A stretch of DNA of 64,000 bases from Pseudomonas migulae (GTDB taxonomy: Bacteria > Pseudomonadota > Gammaproteobacteria > Pseudomonadales > Pseudomonadaceae): NCBI RefSeq assembly GCF_024169315.1, contig NZ_JALJWR010000001.1, positions 1,695,501 through 1,759,500 of the forward strand, in the 5' to 3' direction. This document shows, piece by piece, positions 28,244 through 36,287 of the stretch. The notes under the pieces were generated by a model. That model saw nothing but the letters and a program-made list of their open reading frames with translations. It had not been told where the DNA came from and made no database searches. Both the position numbers and the translations under genes were made by a program. The number at the start of each line of letters is the position of its first letter. Position 1 is the first letter of the stretch.

Positions 28244-28690
28244 TCATTCGGCCCCGACCCGCACGCAATCCTCAGGTCCTAACAAACGCCCATCCTCAGC
28301 ACGCAATTCCAAAGCCCGCACCGGTTGACCATTATCTCGGTCCACCACCCGCGAGTGCGCCTCGCCGTCCTCATAAAAGAACGCCTCGCCCCACTGCCGC
28401 AAACCGATGATCAACGGGAATAACCCTTTGCCCTTCTCCGTCAGGACATATTCCTGATACGCGCTGCCATCCGACGCCGGCACCAGATCGAAAATCCCGT
28501 GGGTCACCAGCGTGCGCAATCGCGCCGAGAGAATGTTCTTCGCCATGCCCAGGCTGCGTTGAAACTCACCGAACCGGCGAATGCCGTCGAAGGCATCGCG
28601 CACGATCAACAACGACCACCAATCGCCAATGGCATCCAGTGAACGGGCAACCGGGCATTCGGCGCTTTGCATGCTTGTGCGTTTGGCCAT
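28244..28690 (-). CDS. HxlR-family transcriptional regulator
   Basis: The 148-residue regulator shows the HxlR winged-helix pattern from CPVARSLDAIGDWWSLLIVRDAFDGIRRFGEFQRSLG (N-terminal Cys12 often redox- or aldehyde-sensing) through NILSARLRTLVTHGIFDLVPASDGSAYQEYVLTEKG. Family members repress a divergent gene until a reactive electrophile or drug is sensed. Its divergent neighbour is an MFS exporter with an ATAAAACCGG / CTGGTTTTAT inverted repeat between the two starts, so control of that exporter is the simple inference. Confidence 0.93.
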   Translation of the reverse strand: MAKRTSMQSAECPVARSLDAIGDWWSLLIVRDAFDGIRRFGEFQRSLGMAKNILSARLRTLVTHGIFDLVPASDGSAYQEYVLTEKGKGLFPLIIGLRQWGEAFFYEDGEAHSRVVDRDNGQPVRALELRAEDGRLLGPEDCVRVGAE

Positions 28691-28723
28691 GATTGCGCCC
28701 TCGAAAACAAATGTGGTTGCAAT

Positions 28724-28759
28724 ATAAAACCGGTTTACTTACCGTACAACTGGTTTTAT
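28724..28759. promoter_or_regulatory. Inverted repeat in the HxlR/MFS divergent promoter
   Basis: ATAAAACCGG (28724-28733) and CTGGTTTTAT (28750-28759) are inverted with one mismatch around 16 bases. It sits 25 bases before the MFS start and 34 bases before the HxlR start, a typical place for an HxlR operator that controls both genes. Confidence 0.55.
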
Positions 28760-28784
28760 TTAGAAACCACTTTAGGAGCCCGGC

Positions 28785-30026
28785 ATGAAGCCCACTCAAA
28801 CAACACTGCGCACTGGCGTTGTACTGCTGTTCGCATTCGCCTGCGGCCTGGCCGTCGGCAATGTGTATTACGCGCAACCCTTGCTCGATGCCATGGCCGA
28901 GGCGTTTGCCATGGACCCGGCCACCATCGGGATCGTCGTTACGCTGACTCAGGTCGGTTATGGCGTTGGACTGTTGCTGCTGGTGCCGCTCGGCGATCTG
29001 CTGAACCGTCGACGCTTGATCGTCACGCAAACCCTGCTGTCGGCGCTGGCCTTGCTGATGATCGCGTTCGCCTCGAACAGCGCCTGGTTGCTGGTCGGGA
29101 TGACGTTGACCGGGTTACTGGCGGTGGTGACGCAAGTGTTGGTGGCCTACGCCGCAACATTGGCCATCCCGGCGCAGCGCGGGCGCGTGGTGGGTGTGGT
29201 CACCAGCGGCATCGTCGTCGGCATTCTGTTGGCCCGGACAGTCGCGGGAGGTATGGCGGATCTGGCGGGTTGGCGGTCCATTTATCTGTTGTCGGCCGGG
29301 TTGACGCTGGTGATGGCGCTGCTGCTGTTTCGCGTACTGCCCAAACATGAGGCTGCACAACCCGCCAGTTCCTACGGTGCGTTGATCGGATCGGTATTCA
29401 CGCTGTTCAAGGAAGAACCGGTATTGCGTCAACGGGCGGTTCTCGCGCTGCTGACCTTCGCCAGTGCCATGGTGTTGTGGACGCCCATGGTTTTGCCGCT
29501 GAGCGCCCCGCCGCTGTCGTTGTCCCACACGCAAATCGGATTGTTCGGACTGGCCGGTGCTGCCGGTGCGCTCGCCGCCGCGCGCGCCGGGCATCTGGCC
29601 GATCGCGGATGGGGTCAATGGACCAGCGGGTTGTCACTCTTGCTGATGCTGGCCTCCTGGGTGCCGATTGCCCTGACTCAATCCTCGTTGTGGGCCTTGT
29701 TGTTGGGCGTTATTACTCTCGATCTGGGCCTGCAGGCCGTGCACGTCACCAGTCAAAGCATGATCTACAGCGTGCGACCCGAAGCCCAAAGCCGCCTTAC
29801 CGCGGGTTACATGCTGTTCTATTCGATTGGCAGCGCATTGGGTTCGATCGGTTCGACGGCGATGTACGCCTGGGGCGGGTGGCTCGGCGTTTGCCTGCTG
29901 GGGGCAGGTATCAATGCCGTGGCGCTGGGTTACTGGCTGACATTGGCCTCAAGAACACCCAAACCCTGTGGCGAGGGGATTTATCGGATCGCCGCACCGC
30001 CCCGTTCGGCTGCGAAGCAGTCGTAA
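28785..30026 (+). CDS. MFS transporter, with a C-terminal tail coded by a REP element
   Basis: The 413-residue protein has twelve predicted membrane helices and the MFS loop 2-3 motif (VPLGDLLNRRRLIV). It resembles the drug/chloramphenicol/arabinose exporter branch (start GLAVGNVYYAQPLLDAMAEAF is typical of a group regulated by HxlR proteins). The substrate is unknown, probably an electrophile or xenobiotic. From about residue 392 the reading frame runs straight into a REP/BIME hairpin, so the last 20 or so residues (CGEGIYRIAAPPRSAAKQS) are repeat-derived and probably not part of the ancestral protein. Confidence 0.9.
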   Translation: MKPTQTTLRTGVVLLFAFACGLAVGNVYYAQPLLDAMAEAFAMDPATIGIVVTLTQVGYGVGLLLLVPLGDLLNRRRLIVTQTLLSALALLMIAFASNSAWLLVGMTLTGLLAVVTQVLVAYAATLAIPAQRGRVVGVVTSGIVVGILLARTVAGGMADLAGWRSIYLLSAGLTLVMALLLFRVLPKHEAAQPASSYGALIGSVFTLFKEEPVLRQRAVLALLTFASAMVLWTPMVLPLSAPPLSLSHTQIGLFGLAGAAGALAAARAGHLADRGWGQWTSGLSLLLMLASWVPIALTQSSLWALLLGVITLDLGLQAVHVTSQSMIYSVRPEAQSRLTAGYMLFYSIGSALGSIGSTAMYAWGGWLGVCLLGAGINAVALGYWLTLASRTPKPCGEGIYRIAAPPRSAAKQS

Positions 30027-30121
30027 TTTCATTCACTGCGGTTCATCTGACAAACCGCATTGGGGCCGCTTCGCAGCCGAACGGGGCGGTGCGGCGATCC
30101 GATGAATCCCCTCGCCACAAT
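29964..30121. repeat. REP/BIME element overlapping the MFS gene end
   Basis: Inverted arms CCTGTGGCGAGGGGATT...GATCGCCGCACCGCCCCGTT and the complementary AACGGGGCGGTGCGGCGATC...CCCCTCGCCACA, spanning the 3' end of the MFS gene and the spacer before the convergent cytochrome b561 gene. The same TGGCGAGGGG type recurs at 19.5 and 55.1 kb. Confidence 0.9.
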
Positions 30122-30139
30122 GGATTTCGGTAGATCAAA

Positions 30140-30685
30140 TCAGGTGCGATCCTTGCCCCGCAACATGCTGTCCAGCACATCATCGCGGCGCACCCAACCG
30201 TGAAACAACGCCGCCGCCAGATGCAGCAACACCGTCAGAAACAGCAGATACGCCAGGTACCCGTGCGCCTTGCGCAGGAACGCAAACACCTGCGCATTCG
30301 CCGGCACGATCGAGGGCAATTGCAGCGAACTGCTGAGCATCACCGGGTCGCCCGCCGCCGAAATCATTGCCCAGCCGAGCAGCGGCAGGATAAACATCAA
30401 GGCGTACAGCAAGACATGCGAGGCCTTGGCCGCCAGCGCCTGCCAACCGGGCAAGTCCGCCGGAAGCGGTGGTTGCCGGGTGGAAAAGCGCACACCGAGG
30501 CGCACGATCACCAACAGCAGAATGGCAATGCCCAAAGGCTTGTGCAGGTGGATCAGCCAATCATGGCGTTCGGACACCGAGGCAACCATCCCCGCGCCGA
30601 TAAACAGCATGGCAATAACCATGAGTGCCATCAGCCAGTGCAGAAGTCGCGCCAACGGAGCGAAGTGATTCGGTTGAGCGCTCAT
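30140..30685 (-). CDS. Cytochrome b561-family membrane protein
   Basis: The 181-residue protein has four predicted membrane helices with the b561 histidine pattern (LARLLHWLMALMVI, WLIHLHKPLGIAILLLVIV, ASHVLLYALMFILPLLGW, HGYLAYLLFLTVLLHLAAALFHGW); histidines in helices 1, 2 and 4 ligate two b-type hemes. It likely passes electrons from the quinol pool to a periplasmic partner. Its start overlaps the stop of the catalase-like peroxidase gene (ATGA), so that peroxidase is the probable partner. Together they lie under an ECF-type promoter. Confidence 0.92.
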   Translation of the reverse strand: MSAQPNHFAPLARLLHWLMALMVIAMLFIGAGMVASVSERHDWLIHLHKPLGIAILLLVIVRLGVRFSTRQPPLPADLPGWQALAAKASHVLLYALMFILPLLGWAMISAAGDPVMLSSSLQLPSIVPANAQVFAFLRKAHGYLAYLLFLTVLLHLAAALFHGWVRRDDVLDSMLRGKDRT

Positions 30686-31767
30686 TGTTGAGCCTCCTGT
30701 TTAGCGGCAGGCAACTGGCTGACTTCGCTGGTGCGGCGCAAGTAGGAACTGGCGTAGCCGGCTGAACGAGCAGCGAGCAACGGGTCGTCGGACCCTTCGA
30801 TACCGGCGGGCAAGACCAGCGGGTCGTAGTTGATGTCCCGGCATTCGCCATTGAGTTGCGGCTGGGTACTTTCGAGCACCAACGTGCCGGCGTTCACCAC
30901 TTTGCGCCCCTCGGGCCAGGTTTTGCTGGCGTCGTTCACCGGATCAGCGGGATCCGCCAGCGTGAGATTGAGCTGCCAACGCAACGGTCCTGCGGCGATC
31001 CGCTGAACCAGGTCTTTCTCGAGGAAATCACCGCCCTCCGGGGCCGTGGCGCCTGCTGCGTCCTGCGCCACCGGCACCATGCTCCAGCGCACCGCTTGCC
31101 GCTGCCCGGCGGCGTTGACCAGGTAAAACGCGTTGACGCTGTTGTAGGTTTCCGTCACGTAGCTGGCGGACGGTTTGGCAGTCTTGATCCAGGCCAGGAA
31201 CGGCGCGGCTTCCGGGTGCGAACCGAAGAACGCAGGCACCGCGGCCGGGTTCGGTTTGCCGGTGGCCGGGTCTGGCGACTGGGCCTGCTGCAATTGGTAG
31301 AACGCTTCGGGCGTACCCACCGGGAACACCGGCATGCTGTTCATCCCGGTGCGCCACTGTTGGCCGTTGGCCTGGGTGAAGCGCAGCGCGAGGCTGCGGA
31401 TCGGCACGCTGCTGTCCGGCGCGTAAGGATTGCCGGCCGGCAACGCGAAACGCCCCACCACTGGGGTCCGTGCGTCATTGAACACTTGTGCGCTGGAGTA
31501 GCTGCGCGCTTCACCGCTGCTCTCGAAGTGCCCGATCACGCACACCCCTTTGGAGTGATTACGCCGAAACCCCGGGTGCACGCCATTGTTGGTTTCCAGC
31601 ACGTTGATCAGTTTTTTCGGCGTCAGACGCTGTGGGTCAAAGGTGCCGTTGACGTAGGCAAATGCCCCGGCGACGACAGCGACCACCACGGCAATACCCG
31701 CCAGACGCAACGTCAGGCTTGCGGCACTCAAGGGTGGCCGGGTGGGCGGTGATGAGCGATCTACCAT
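30682..31767 (-). CDS. Membrane-anchored catalase-family peroxidase
   Basis: The 361-residue protein has one N-terminal membrane anchor (LRLAGIAVVVAVVAGAFAYV) and a minimal catalase-like heme domain: NNGVHPGFRRNHSKGVCVIGHFESS (distal His in the region HPGFRRNHSKG), VGRFALPAGNPYAPDSSVPIRSLALRF, and the C-terminal DPLVLPAGIEGSDDPLLAARSAGYASSYLRR with the proximal tyrosine. It is shorter than true catalases and belongs to the SrpA-like peroxidase group, which lacks strong catalase activity. It is co-transcribed with cytochrome b561, which may supply electrons. The start at 31767 follows GGAG at six bases; an earlier ATG at 31785 is less well placed. Confidence 0.9.
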   Translation of the reverse strand: MVDRSSPPTRPPLSAASLTLRLAGIAVVVAVVAGAFAYVNGTFDPQRLTPKKLINVLETNNGVHPGFRRNHSKGVCVIGHFESSGEARSYSSAQVFNDARTPVVGRFALPAGNPYAPDSSVPIRSLALRFTQANGQQWRTGMNSMPVFPVGTPEAFYQLQQAQSPDPATGKPNPAAVPAFFGSHPEAAPFLAWIKTAKPSASYVTETYNSVNAFYLVNAAGQRQAVRWSMVPVAQDAAGATAPEGGDFLEKDLVQRIAAGPLRWQLNLTLADPADPVNDASKTWPEGRKVVNAGTLVLESTQPQLNGECRDINYDPLVLPAGIEGSDDPLLAARSAGYASSYLRRTSEVSQLPAAKQEAQQ

Positions 31768-31811
31768 GAAAGACTCCAGGGCCATCGGCCACAAGTGAGA
31801 AGGATCAAGCA

Positions 31812-31836
31812 GACGAACGCCACGCGGGTTTATTCC
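31812..31836 (-). promoter_or_regulatory. ECF-sigma promoter of the peroxidase-b561 operon
   Basis: Read on the minus strand: GGAAT at 31836-31832, 16 bases, then CGTC at 31815-31812. The same pattern with the same spacing occurs on the plus strand before the ECF sigma gene 29 bases away, strong evidence that both are read by that sigma factor. Confidence 0.8.
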
Positions 31837-31864
31837 ATCGCGCGGTATTTATTTTTTCAAGCGT

Positions 31865-31889
31865 GGAATAACCTCGGATGCCGGGCGTC
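31865..31889 (+). promoter_or_regulatory. ECF-sigma autoregulatory promoter
   Basis: GGAAT (31865-31869), 16 bases, CGTC (31886-31889), 37 bases before the sigma gene start. The extended -35 regions of the two promoters are also alike (GGAATAACC here, GGAATAAACC on the other strand). Confidence 0.8.
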
Positions 31890-31925
31890 TTCCTAGTCCG
31901 AAGCGTAGTGACTAGTCAGAACTTC

Positions 31926-32432
31926 ATGAATGATATCGACGAACAACTGAGTGAAATCATTCCCAGATTGCGCCGGTTTGCCGTGTCGTTGACGCGCAAC
32001 CCCAGCAGCGCCGACGATCTGGTGCAGTCGTCTCTTGAGCGGGCGCTGTCGAGCTGGAGCGAAAAACGCCCCGAGGGCGACTTGCGCGCCTGGCTGTTTT
32101 CGATTCTCTATCGGCAATTTCTCGACGCTCACCGACGCGCCCGGCGTTATGCGCGGATGCTCGAATTCTTTACCGGACGGGACGATACCCAGCCGTCGGT
32201 AGAACGCACCGTGATCGCCCAATCGACTTTGCAGGCCTTCGATCAACTCAGCACCGAACAGCGCGCCTTGTTGCTCTGGGTGTCAGTCGAAGGCCTGAGC
32301 TACAAAGAAGTCGCCGAAATCCTCGACGTCCCCACCGGCACCGTGATGTCGCGCCTGTCCCGCGCCCGCCAGGCCTTGCGCCAACTCAGCGACGGCGAAA
32401 TCACCCGCCCTTCCCTGCGGAGACTCAAATGA
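31926..32432 (+). CDS. ECF RNA polymerase sigma factor
   Basis: The 168-residue protein has sigma70 region 2 (IIPRLRRFAVSLTRNPSSADDLVQSSLERALSSWSEKRPEGDLRAWLFSILYRQFLDAHR) and region 4 (LSTEQRALLLWVSVEGLSYKEVAEILDVPTGTVMSRLSRARQALRQL) and lacks regions 1 and 3, as ECF factors do. Its stop overlaps the start of the anti-sigma gene (ATGA). The twin GGAAT-N16-CGTC promoters suggest it drives its own operon and the divergent peroxidase-b561 operon. The ATG at 31926 begins the conserved part; an in-frame ATG at 31878 lies inside the promoter and is unlikely. Confidence 0.95.
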   Translation: MNDIDEQLSEIIPRLRRFAVSLTRNPSSADDLVQSSLERALSSWSEKRPEGDLRAWLFSILYRQFLDAHRRARRYARMLEFFTGRDDTQPSVERTVIAQSTLQAFDQLSTEQRALLLWVSVEGLSYKEVAEILDVPTGTVMSRLSRARQALRQLSDGEITRPSLRRLK

Positions 32433-33181
32433 TCAGCATGCCCCCGAGCGAGCGTGACCTGCACGCTTACGTGGACCACCAGCTCAATGATGACGACCGA
32501 CTTCTGGTCGAGACTTTTCTGGCTGGCAACGTGGAAATGTCTGCACAGGTCCGCGCCTGGCAGCAGGACGCCCAGCACCTGCGTGCGGCTCTCAGCGGCG
32601 CGTTGCAGCAACCGGCCAACCCGAACCTCGACCCGGCGCTGATTCGTCAGCGCCTCAAGCGACAATCGCGCCGTCACCTGGCCAGCGCTGCCGTGCTTCT
32701 GATTGCCATCGGCATCGGCGGAATCAGCGGTTGGCAGGCGCGGGAAATGACCCTCCTCAGCGCGGCGGCGCCGATGGCCGATGCGATGCAGGCTTATCGG
32801 TTGTTTGCCCAGCAAGGCATGCTGCCGGCCGATTACAAGGTCAGCGACGACGGCGATATGCAGGGTTGGCTCGACCGTTATTTCACCCAGGCCCATCGCT
32901 TGCCTGACCTTTCCGGCGCCGGTTTCAAACCGGTCAGCGGGCGCTTGCTCAGTACCGAGCAGGGGCCGGCGGCGATGGTGGTTTACGAGGATTTGAGCGG
33001 GCATAAAGTCAGCTTCTACGTCCGTCCGCCGGGGCCGAAAAACTTCATGCTGCCGAGGGGCAGTCGCAGTGACGGTGAATTGCAGGCGGAGTATTGGTCC
33101 GGAGGTGGATACAACTACGCGATGGTCAGCCCGACAGACACTCCGACGGCGAAAATGCTCAAGCAAACCGTGCAGTTCTGA
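32429..33181 (+). CDS. Membrane anti-sigma factor
   Basis: The 250-residue protein has a cytoplasmic N-terminus with a zinc-less anti-sigma-like helical domain (SERDLHAYVDHQLNDDDRLLVETFLAGN, about 7-60), one membrane helix (LASAAVLLIAIGIGGISGW, about 87-105) and a periplasmic domain (about 110-250). This is the layout of anti-sigma factors that hold an ECF sigma at the membrane until an envelope or redox signal arrives. The N-terminal HxxxCxxC motif of zinc anti-sigma proteins is absent, so sensing is unlikely to be a direct zinc-thiol switch. The trigger may be peroxide or hypochlorite, given the peroxidase target, but that is inference. Confidence 0.85.
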   Translation: MISMPPSERDLHAYVDHQLNDDDRLLVETFLAGNVEMSAQVRAWQQDAQHLRAALSGALQQPANPNLDPALIRQRLKRQSRRHLASAAVLLIAIGIGGISGWQAREMTLLSAAAPMADAMQAYRLFAQQGMLPADYKVSDDGDMQGWLDRYFTQAHRLPDLSGAGFKPVSGRLLSTEQGPAAMVVYEDLSGHKVSFYVRPPGPKNFMLPRGSRSDGELQAEYWSGGGYNYAMVSPTDTPTAKMLKQTVQF

Positions 33182-33195
33182 ATTCACCCCGATCC

Positions 33196-33287
33196 CCTGT
33201 GGGAGCGGGCTTGCTCGCGAATGCGGTGTGTCAGCCAATATGAATGTCTACTGACACACCGCATTCGCGAGCAAGCCCGCTCCCACA
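33196..33287. repeat. REP hairpin pair
   Basis: Inverted CTGTGGGAGCGGGCTTGC arms with extended pairing through CGCGAATGCGGTGTGTCAG / CTGACACACCGCATTCGCG, giving a stem of about 40 base pairs. Lies between the anti-sigma and IclR genes, which converge. Confidence 0.92.
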
Positions 33288-33316
33288 TTCGATTTGTGAC
33301 GGATTGCAGACTGTGA

Positions 33317-34153
33317 TCAACCCTGCCCAAACACCTGCGATGGCCGGCGCAACAACGGATCAAACGGATTGATCCGCGGCCCGATCAGCGCCGCTTCGCG
33401 CTTGAGCATCTCCACCACCGTCGGCAAGCGATCCGGCCCCAATCGATCACTCACGGTGGCAACACTCAACGCCGCCACCGCACGCCCTTCACGATCAAGA
33501 ATCGGCACCGCCACACCGGCCATGCCCTGCAACACACCAGTGTTGCGCCCGGCGTAACCGAGGGCGCGCACGTTCTCGACTTCCGAGCGCAGGAACACCT
33601 CGTCATACAGGTGAAAATCCTTCAGCCGCGGCAAGTTGTAATGAATCACCGTGTCGCGCTCCTCTTCCGGCAGGAATGCCAGGATCGCCAGGCTGCCCTG
33701 CCCCACACCCAGCGCCACCCGCCCGCCGATGTCGCCGGTAAATGTGCGGATCGGAAATGGCCCTTCGCTGCGGTCCAGGCAGATCGCATCAAAACCACTG
33801 CGCGCCAGCAAAAACAACGAATCCCCCAGCGAGGCCGAGAGCCGCAGCAGCGACGGCCGCACCAGCTCGCGCAGGTTTCCGGTATTGCCAGCACGCGCCG
33901 CCAGCGCAAAAAAATCCAGGCTGAGGCGATAGCGTTTGCTGCGCACGTCCTGCTCGACCATGCCCTCGTCCATCAGGCTGCGCAGCAAGCGGTGCGTGGT
34001 CGGTTGCGACAAACCGATGCGCTGGGCCAGTTGCGTCACACGCTCGCCGCCCTCGACGGTGTCACCCAACGTGCGCAATACGGCAAACAGTCTTGAAACA
34101 GCACCGACGCCGACTTCATTTTTGTTTTCATTCCGCTCAGTGGAATCTGTCAT
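33317..34153 (-). CDS. IclR-family transcriptional regulator
   Basis: The 278-residue regulator has a winged helix (VSRLFAVLRTLGDTVEGGERVTQLAQRIGLSQPTTHRLLRSLMDEGMVEQD, about 19-69) and an IclR effector domain (about 85-260, DAICLDRSEGPFPIRTFTGDIGGRVALGVGQGSLAILAFLP). It is divergent from the ABC/oxidase operon, and a TCACTGAAT / ATTCAGTGA inverted repeat lies just upstream of it, making it the likely repressor or activator of that operon. The ligand is presumably the amine or a derived keto acid. Not assignable to a named IclR protein. Confidence 0.92.
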   Translation of the reverse strand: MTDSTERNENKNEVGVGAVSRLFAVLRTLGDTVEGGERVTQLAQRIGLSQPTTHRLLRSLMDEGMVEQDVRSKRYRLSLDFFALAARAGNTGNLRELVRPSLLRLSASLGDSLFLLARSGFDAICLDRSEGPFPIRTFTGDIGGRVALGVGQGSLAILAFLPEEERDTVIHYNLPRLKDFHLYDEVFLRSEVENVRALGYAGRNTGVLQGMAGVAVPILDREGRAVAALSVATVSDRLGPDRLPTVVEMLKREAALIGPRINPFDPLLRRPSQVFGQG

Positions 34154-34177
34154 GTCATTTCTCGATGATTAATTTAC

Positions 34178-34215
34178 TCACTGAATGAAACTGAAAATAA
34201 CCATCGATTCAGTGA
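34178..34215. promoter_or_regulatory. Candidate IclR operator
   Basis: Nine-base arms TCACTGAAT (34178-34186) and ATTCAGTGA (34207-34215) form a perfect inverted repeat separated by 20 bases (two helical turns), in the divergent promoter region 24-62 bases before the IclR start codon. Confidence 0.5.
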
Positions 34216-34395
34216 AATAGGCCATTGAGCCCATCCTAGTCTTCGTCCTAATCTGCGTCCACAGGGGCGATTCGAACAACAGCGGCAGCCGACTCAAGTC
34301 GAGCGCCAACGCACCCCGCAAGACCCTTTCGTATCTGCCCATACAAAAAAGCGCGACCCCAGGCCGCGCATAACAATCTCAGGTGGAGCGCAGTT

Positions 34396-35415
34396 ATGGC
34401 TTTTGTGCAACTTGAAGGACTCGGCAAACGTTACGGCGAAATCGACGCCGTCGTCGCCACCAACCTCTCGGTCGAGAAAGGTGAGTTCGTTTCCCTGCTC
34501 GGCCCCTCCGGCTGCGGCAAAACCACCACCCTGCAAATGATCGCCGGCTTCGTTGAAGTCACCAGCGGGCGCATTCTGCTGGACGGTCGCGACATCACCC
34601 ACGCCAAACCCGCCAGCCGTGGCCTGGGCGTGGTGTTCCAGAGCTACGCGCTGTTCCCGCACATGACCGTCAAGGACAACGTCGCCTTCGGCCTGCGCAT
34701 GCGCAAAGTGCCCAACGGCGAGTTGCAGCAGCGTGTGGATCGGGTGCTGAAACTGGTGCGTCTGGATCAGCACGCCGAGCGCTATCCACGAGAATTGTCG
34801 GGGGGGCAGCGCCAGCGTGTGGCACTGGCCCGGGCGCTGGTGATCGAGCCGCCGGTGTTGCTGCTCGACGAACCGCTGTCCAACCTCGACGCCAACCTGC
34901 GCGAAGAGATGCAATTCGAGATCCGGCGCATCCAGCGCGAAGTCGGGATCACCACGCTGATGGTCACTCACGACCAGTCCGAAGCGCTGTCCATCAGTGA
35001 CCGCGTGGTGGTGATGCAGGCCGGGCGCATTACTCAGATCGACGCGCCCTACACCCTTTACGAACACCCGCGCACCGAGTTCATTTCCGGGTTCGTCGGC
35101 AAGGCCAATCTGCTGCCCGGCGAGCGTGACAGTGCGGGTGTGGTTCAGGTGCGCAGCGGCGGTGAACTGACCCTCAGCCTGCGCCCGGAAAAAATCGATC
35201 TGCGGGAAGAGGATCACGGCCGTCTGCAAGGCAAGATCGTCAGCCGCTTCTTCCTCGGCAGCCAATGGCTCTACGGCGTCTCCACGACCCTGGGCGAACT
35301 TTGCGTGGTGCGCCGCAACGATGGCTCGGCGCCGATGAACGAAGGCACGGCGGTCGGTCTCGACTGGGACGCGGCGCTGCTGCGGGTGCTGAGTGTCGAT
35401 GAGGTGCCGGCATGA
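34396..35415 (+). CDS. ABC transporter ATP-binding protein (polyamine/opine-type importer)
   Basis: The 339-residue ATPase is of the PotA/MalK class: Walker A LLGPSGCGKTT, signature LSGGQRQRVALARAL, Walker B LLLDEPLSNLD, switch VTHDQSEAL, and a C-terminal TOBE-type regulatory domain (GFVGKANLLPGERD..., LSLRPEKIDL). It energises the two permeases coded next. Its stop overlaps the first permease gene (ATGA). The subfamily imports spermidine/putrescine or 2-aminoethylphosphonate-like compounds. Confidence 0.93.
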   Translation: MAFVQLEGLGKRYGEIDAVVATNLSVEKGEFVSLLGPSGCGKTTTLQMIAGFVEVTSGRILLDGRDITHAKPASRGLGVVFQSYALFPHMTVKDNVAFGLRMRKVPNGELQQRVDRVLKLVRLDQHAERYPRELSGGQRQRVALARALVIEPPVLLLDEPLSNLDANLREEMQFEIRRIQREVGITTLMVTHDQSEALSISDRVVVMQAGRITQIDAPYTLYEHPRTEFISGFVGKANLLPGERDSAGVVQVRSGGELTLSLRPEKIDLREEDHGRLQGKIVSRFFLGSQWLYGVSTTLGELCVVRRNDGSAPMNEGTAVGLDWDAALLRVLSVDEVPA

Positions 35416-36281
35416 GTACGCTCGTCGCCCTTCGCCAGGGACGCCAGGGTTACCTGTTGTCGGCACCGGCACTGGCGTTGTACGTCTGCCTGCTGGTGAT
35501 CCCGCTGCTGCTGACGCTGGTGTTGTCGTTCAACGTCTTCGACTACAGCTCGGGGATCAACGGTAACGCCTACACCGTCGACCATTACAGCAGCCTGCTG
35601 GGTGATCCGTATTTCTACGAAATCTTTTTGCGTACATTCTGGATCAGCGCCCTGACCACCCTGCTGTGCGTGGTGATCGGCGTGCCCGAGGCCTATATCC
35701 TCAGCCGCATGGGCGCGCCATGGCGCTCGATTTTCCTGATTCTGATCCTCACGCCGTTGCTGATTTCGGTGGTGGTCCGCGCCTTCGGCTGGAGCCTGTT
35801 GCTCGGCGCCGACGGCCTGGTCAACCAGACCGTGCAAGCCTTTGGCGGCTCGCCGATGAAGCTGCTCTACACGCCGTTCGCGGTGGTGATAGCGCTGGTC
35901 CACGTGATGCTGCCGTTCATGATCATTCCGGTCTGGACCTCGCTGCAGAAACTCGACCCCGCCGCCGAACAAGCGGCGTTATCCCTGGGCGCCAGCCACC
36001 TCACGGTGATGCGCAAAGTGGTGCTGCCGCAAATCATGCCCGGTGTGCTCTCCGGCACGTTGATCGTGTTCGGCCTCGCCGCCAGCTCCTTTGCCATTCC
36101 CGGCCTGCTCGGCGGACGCCGCATTAAGATGGTCGCCACGTTGATCTACGACCAGTACCTGTCGGAACTCAACTGGCCGATGGGCGCGGCCATCGCCGTC
36201 GCGCTGCTGTTGCTCAACCTGCTGATCATGCTGTCGTGGAACCGGATGATCGAAGGCCGCTACAAGAAGTCATTGGGATAA
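35412..36281 (+). CDS. ABC transporter permease 1 (PotB-like)
   Basis: The 289-residue membrane protein has about six helices and the binding-protein-dependent permease EAA loop (EQAALSLGASHLTVMRKVVLPQIMPGVLSG), the contact site for the ATPase. Helix starts include LALYVCLLVIPLLLTLVLSFNVF and FLILILTPLLISVVVRAFGWSLLLG. It forms the translocation pore with the second permease. The gene starts inside the end of the ATPase gene. Confidence 0.92.
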   Translation: MSTLVALRQGRQGYLLSAPALALYVCLLVIPLLLTLVLSFNVFDYSSGINGNAYTVDHYSSLLGDPYFYEIFLRTFWISALTTLLCVVIGVPEAYILSRMGAPWRSIFLILILTPLLISVVVRAFGWSLLLGADGLVNQTVQAFGGSPMKLLYTPFAVVIALVHVMLPFMIIPVWTSLQKLDPAAEQAALSLGASHLTVMRKVVLPQIMPGVLSGTLIVFGLAASSFAIPGLLGGRRIKMVATLIYDQYLSELNWPMGAAIAVALLLLNLLIMLSWNRMIEGRYKKSLG

Positions 36282-36287
36282 CTCGTC

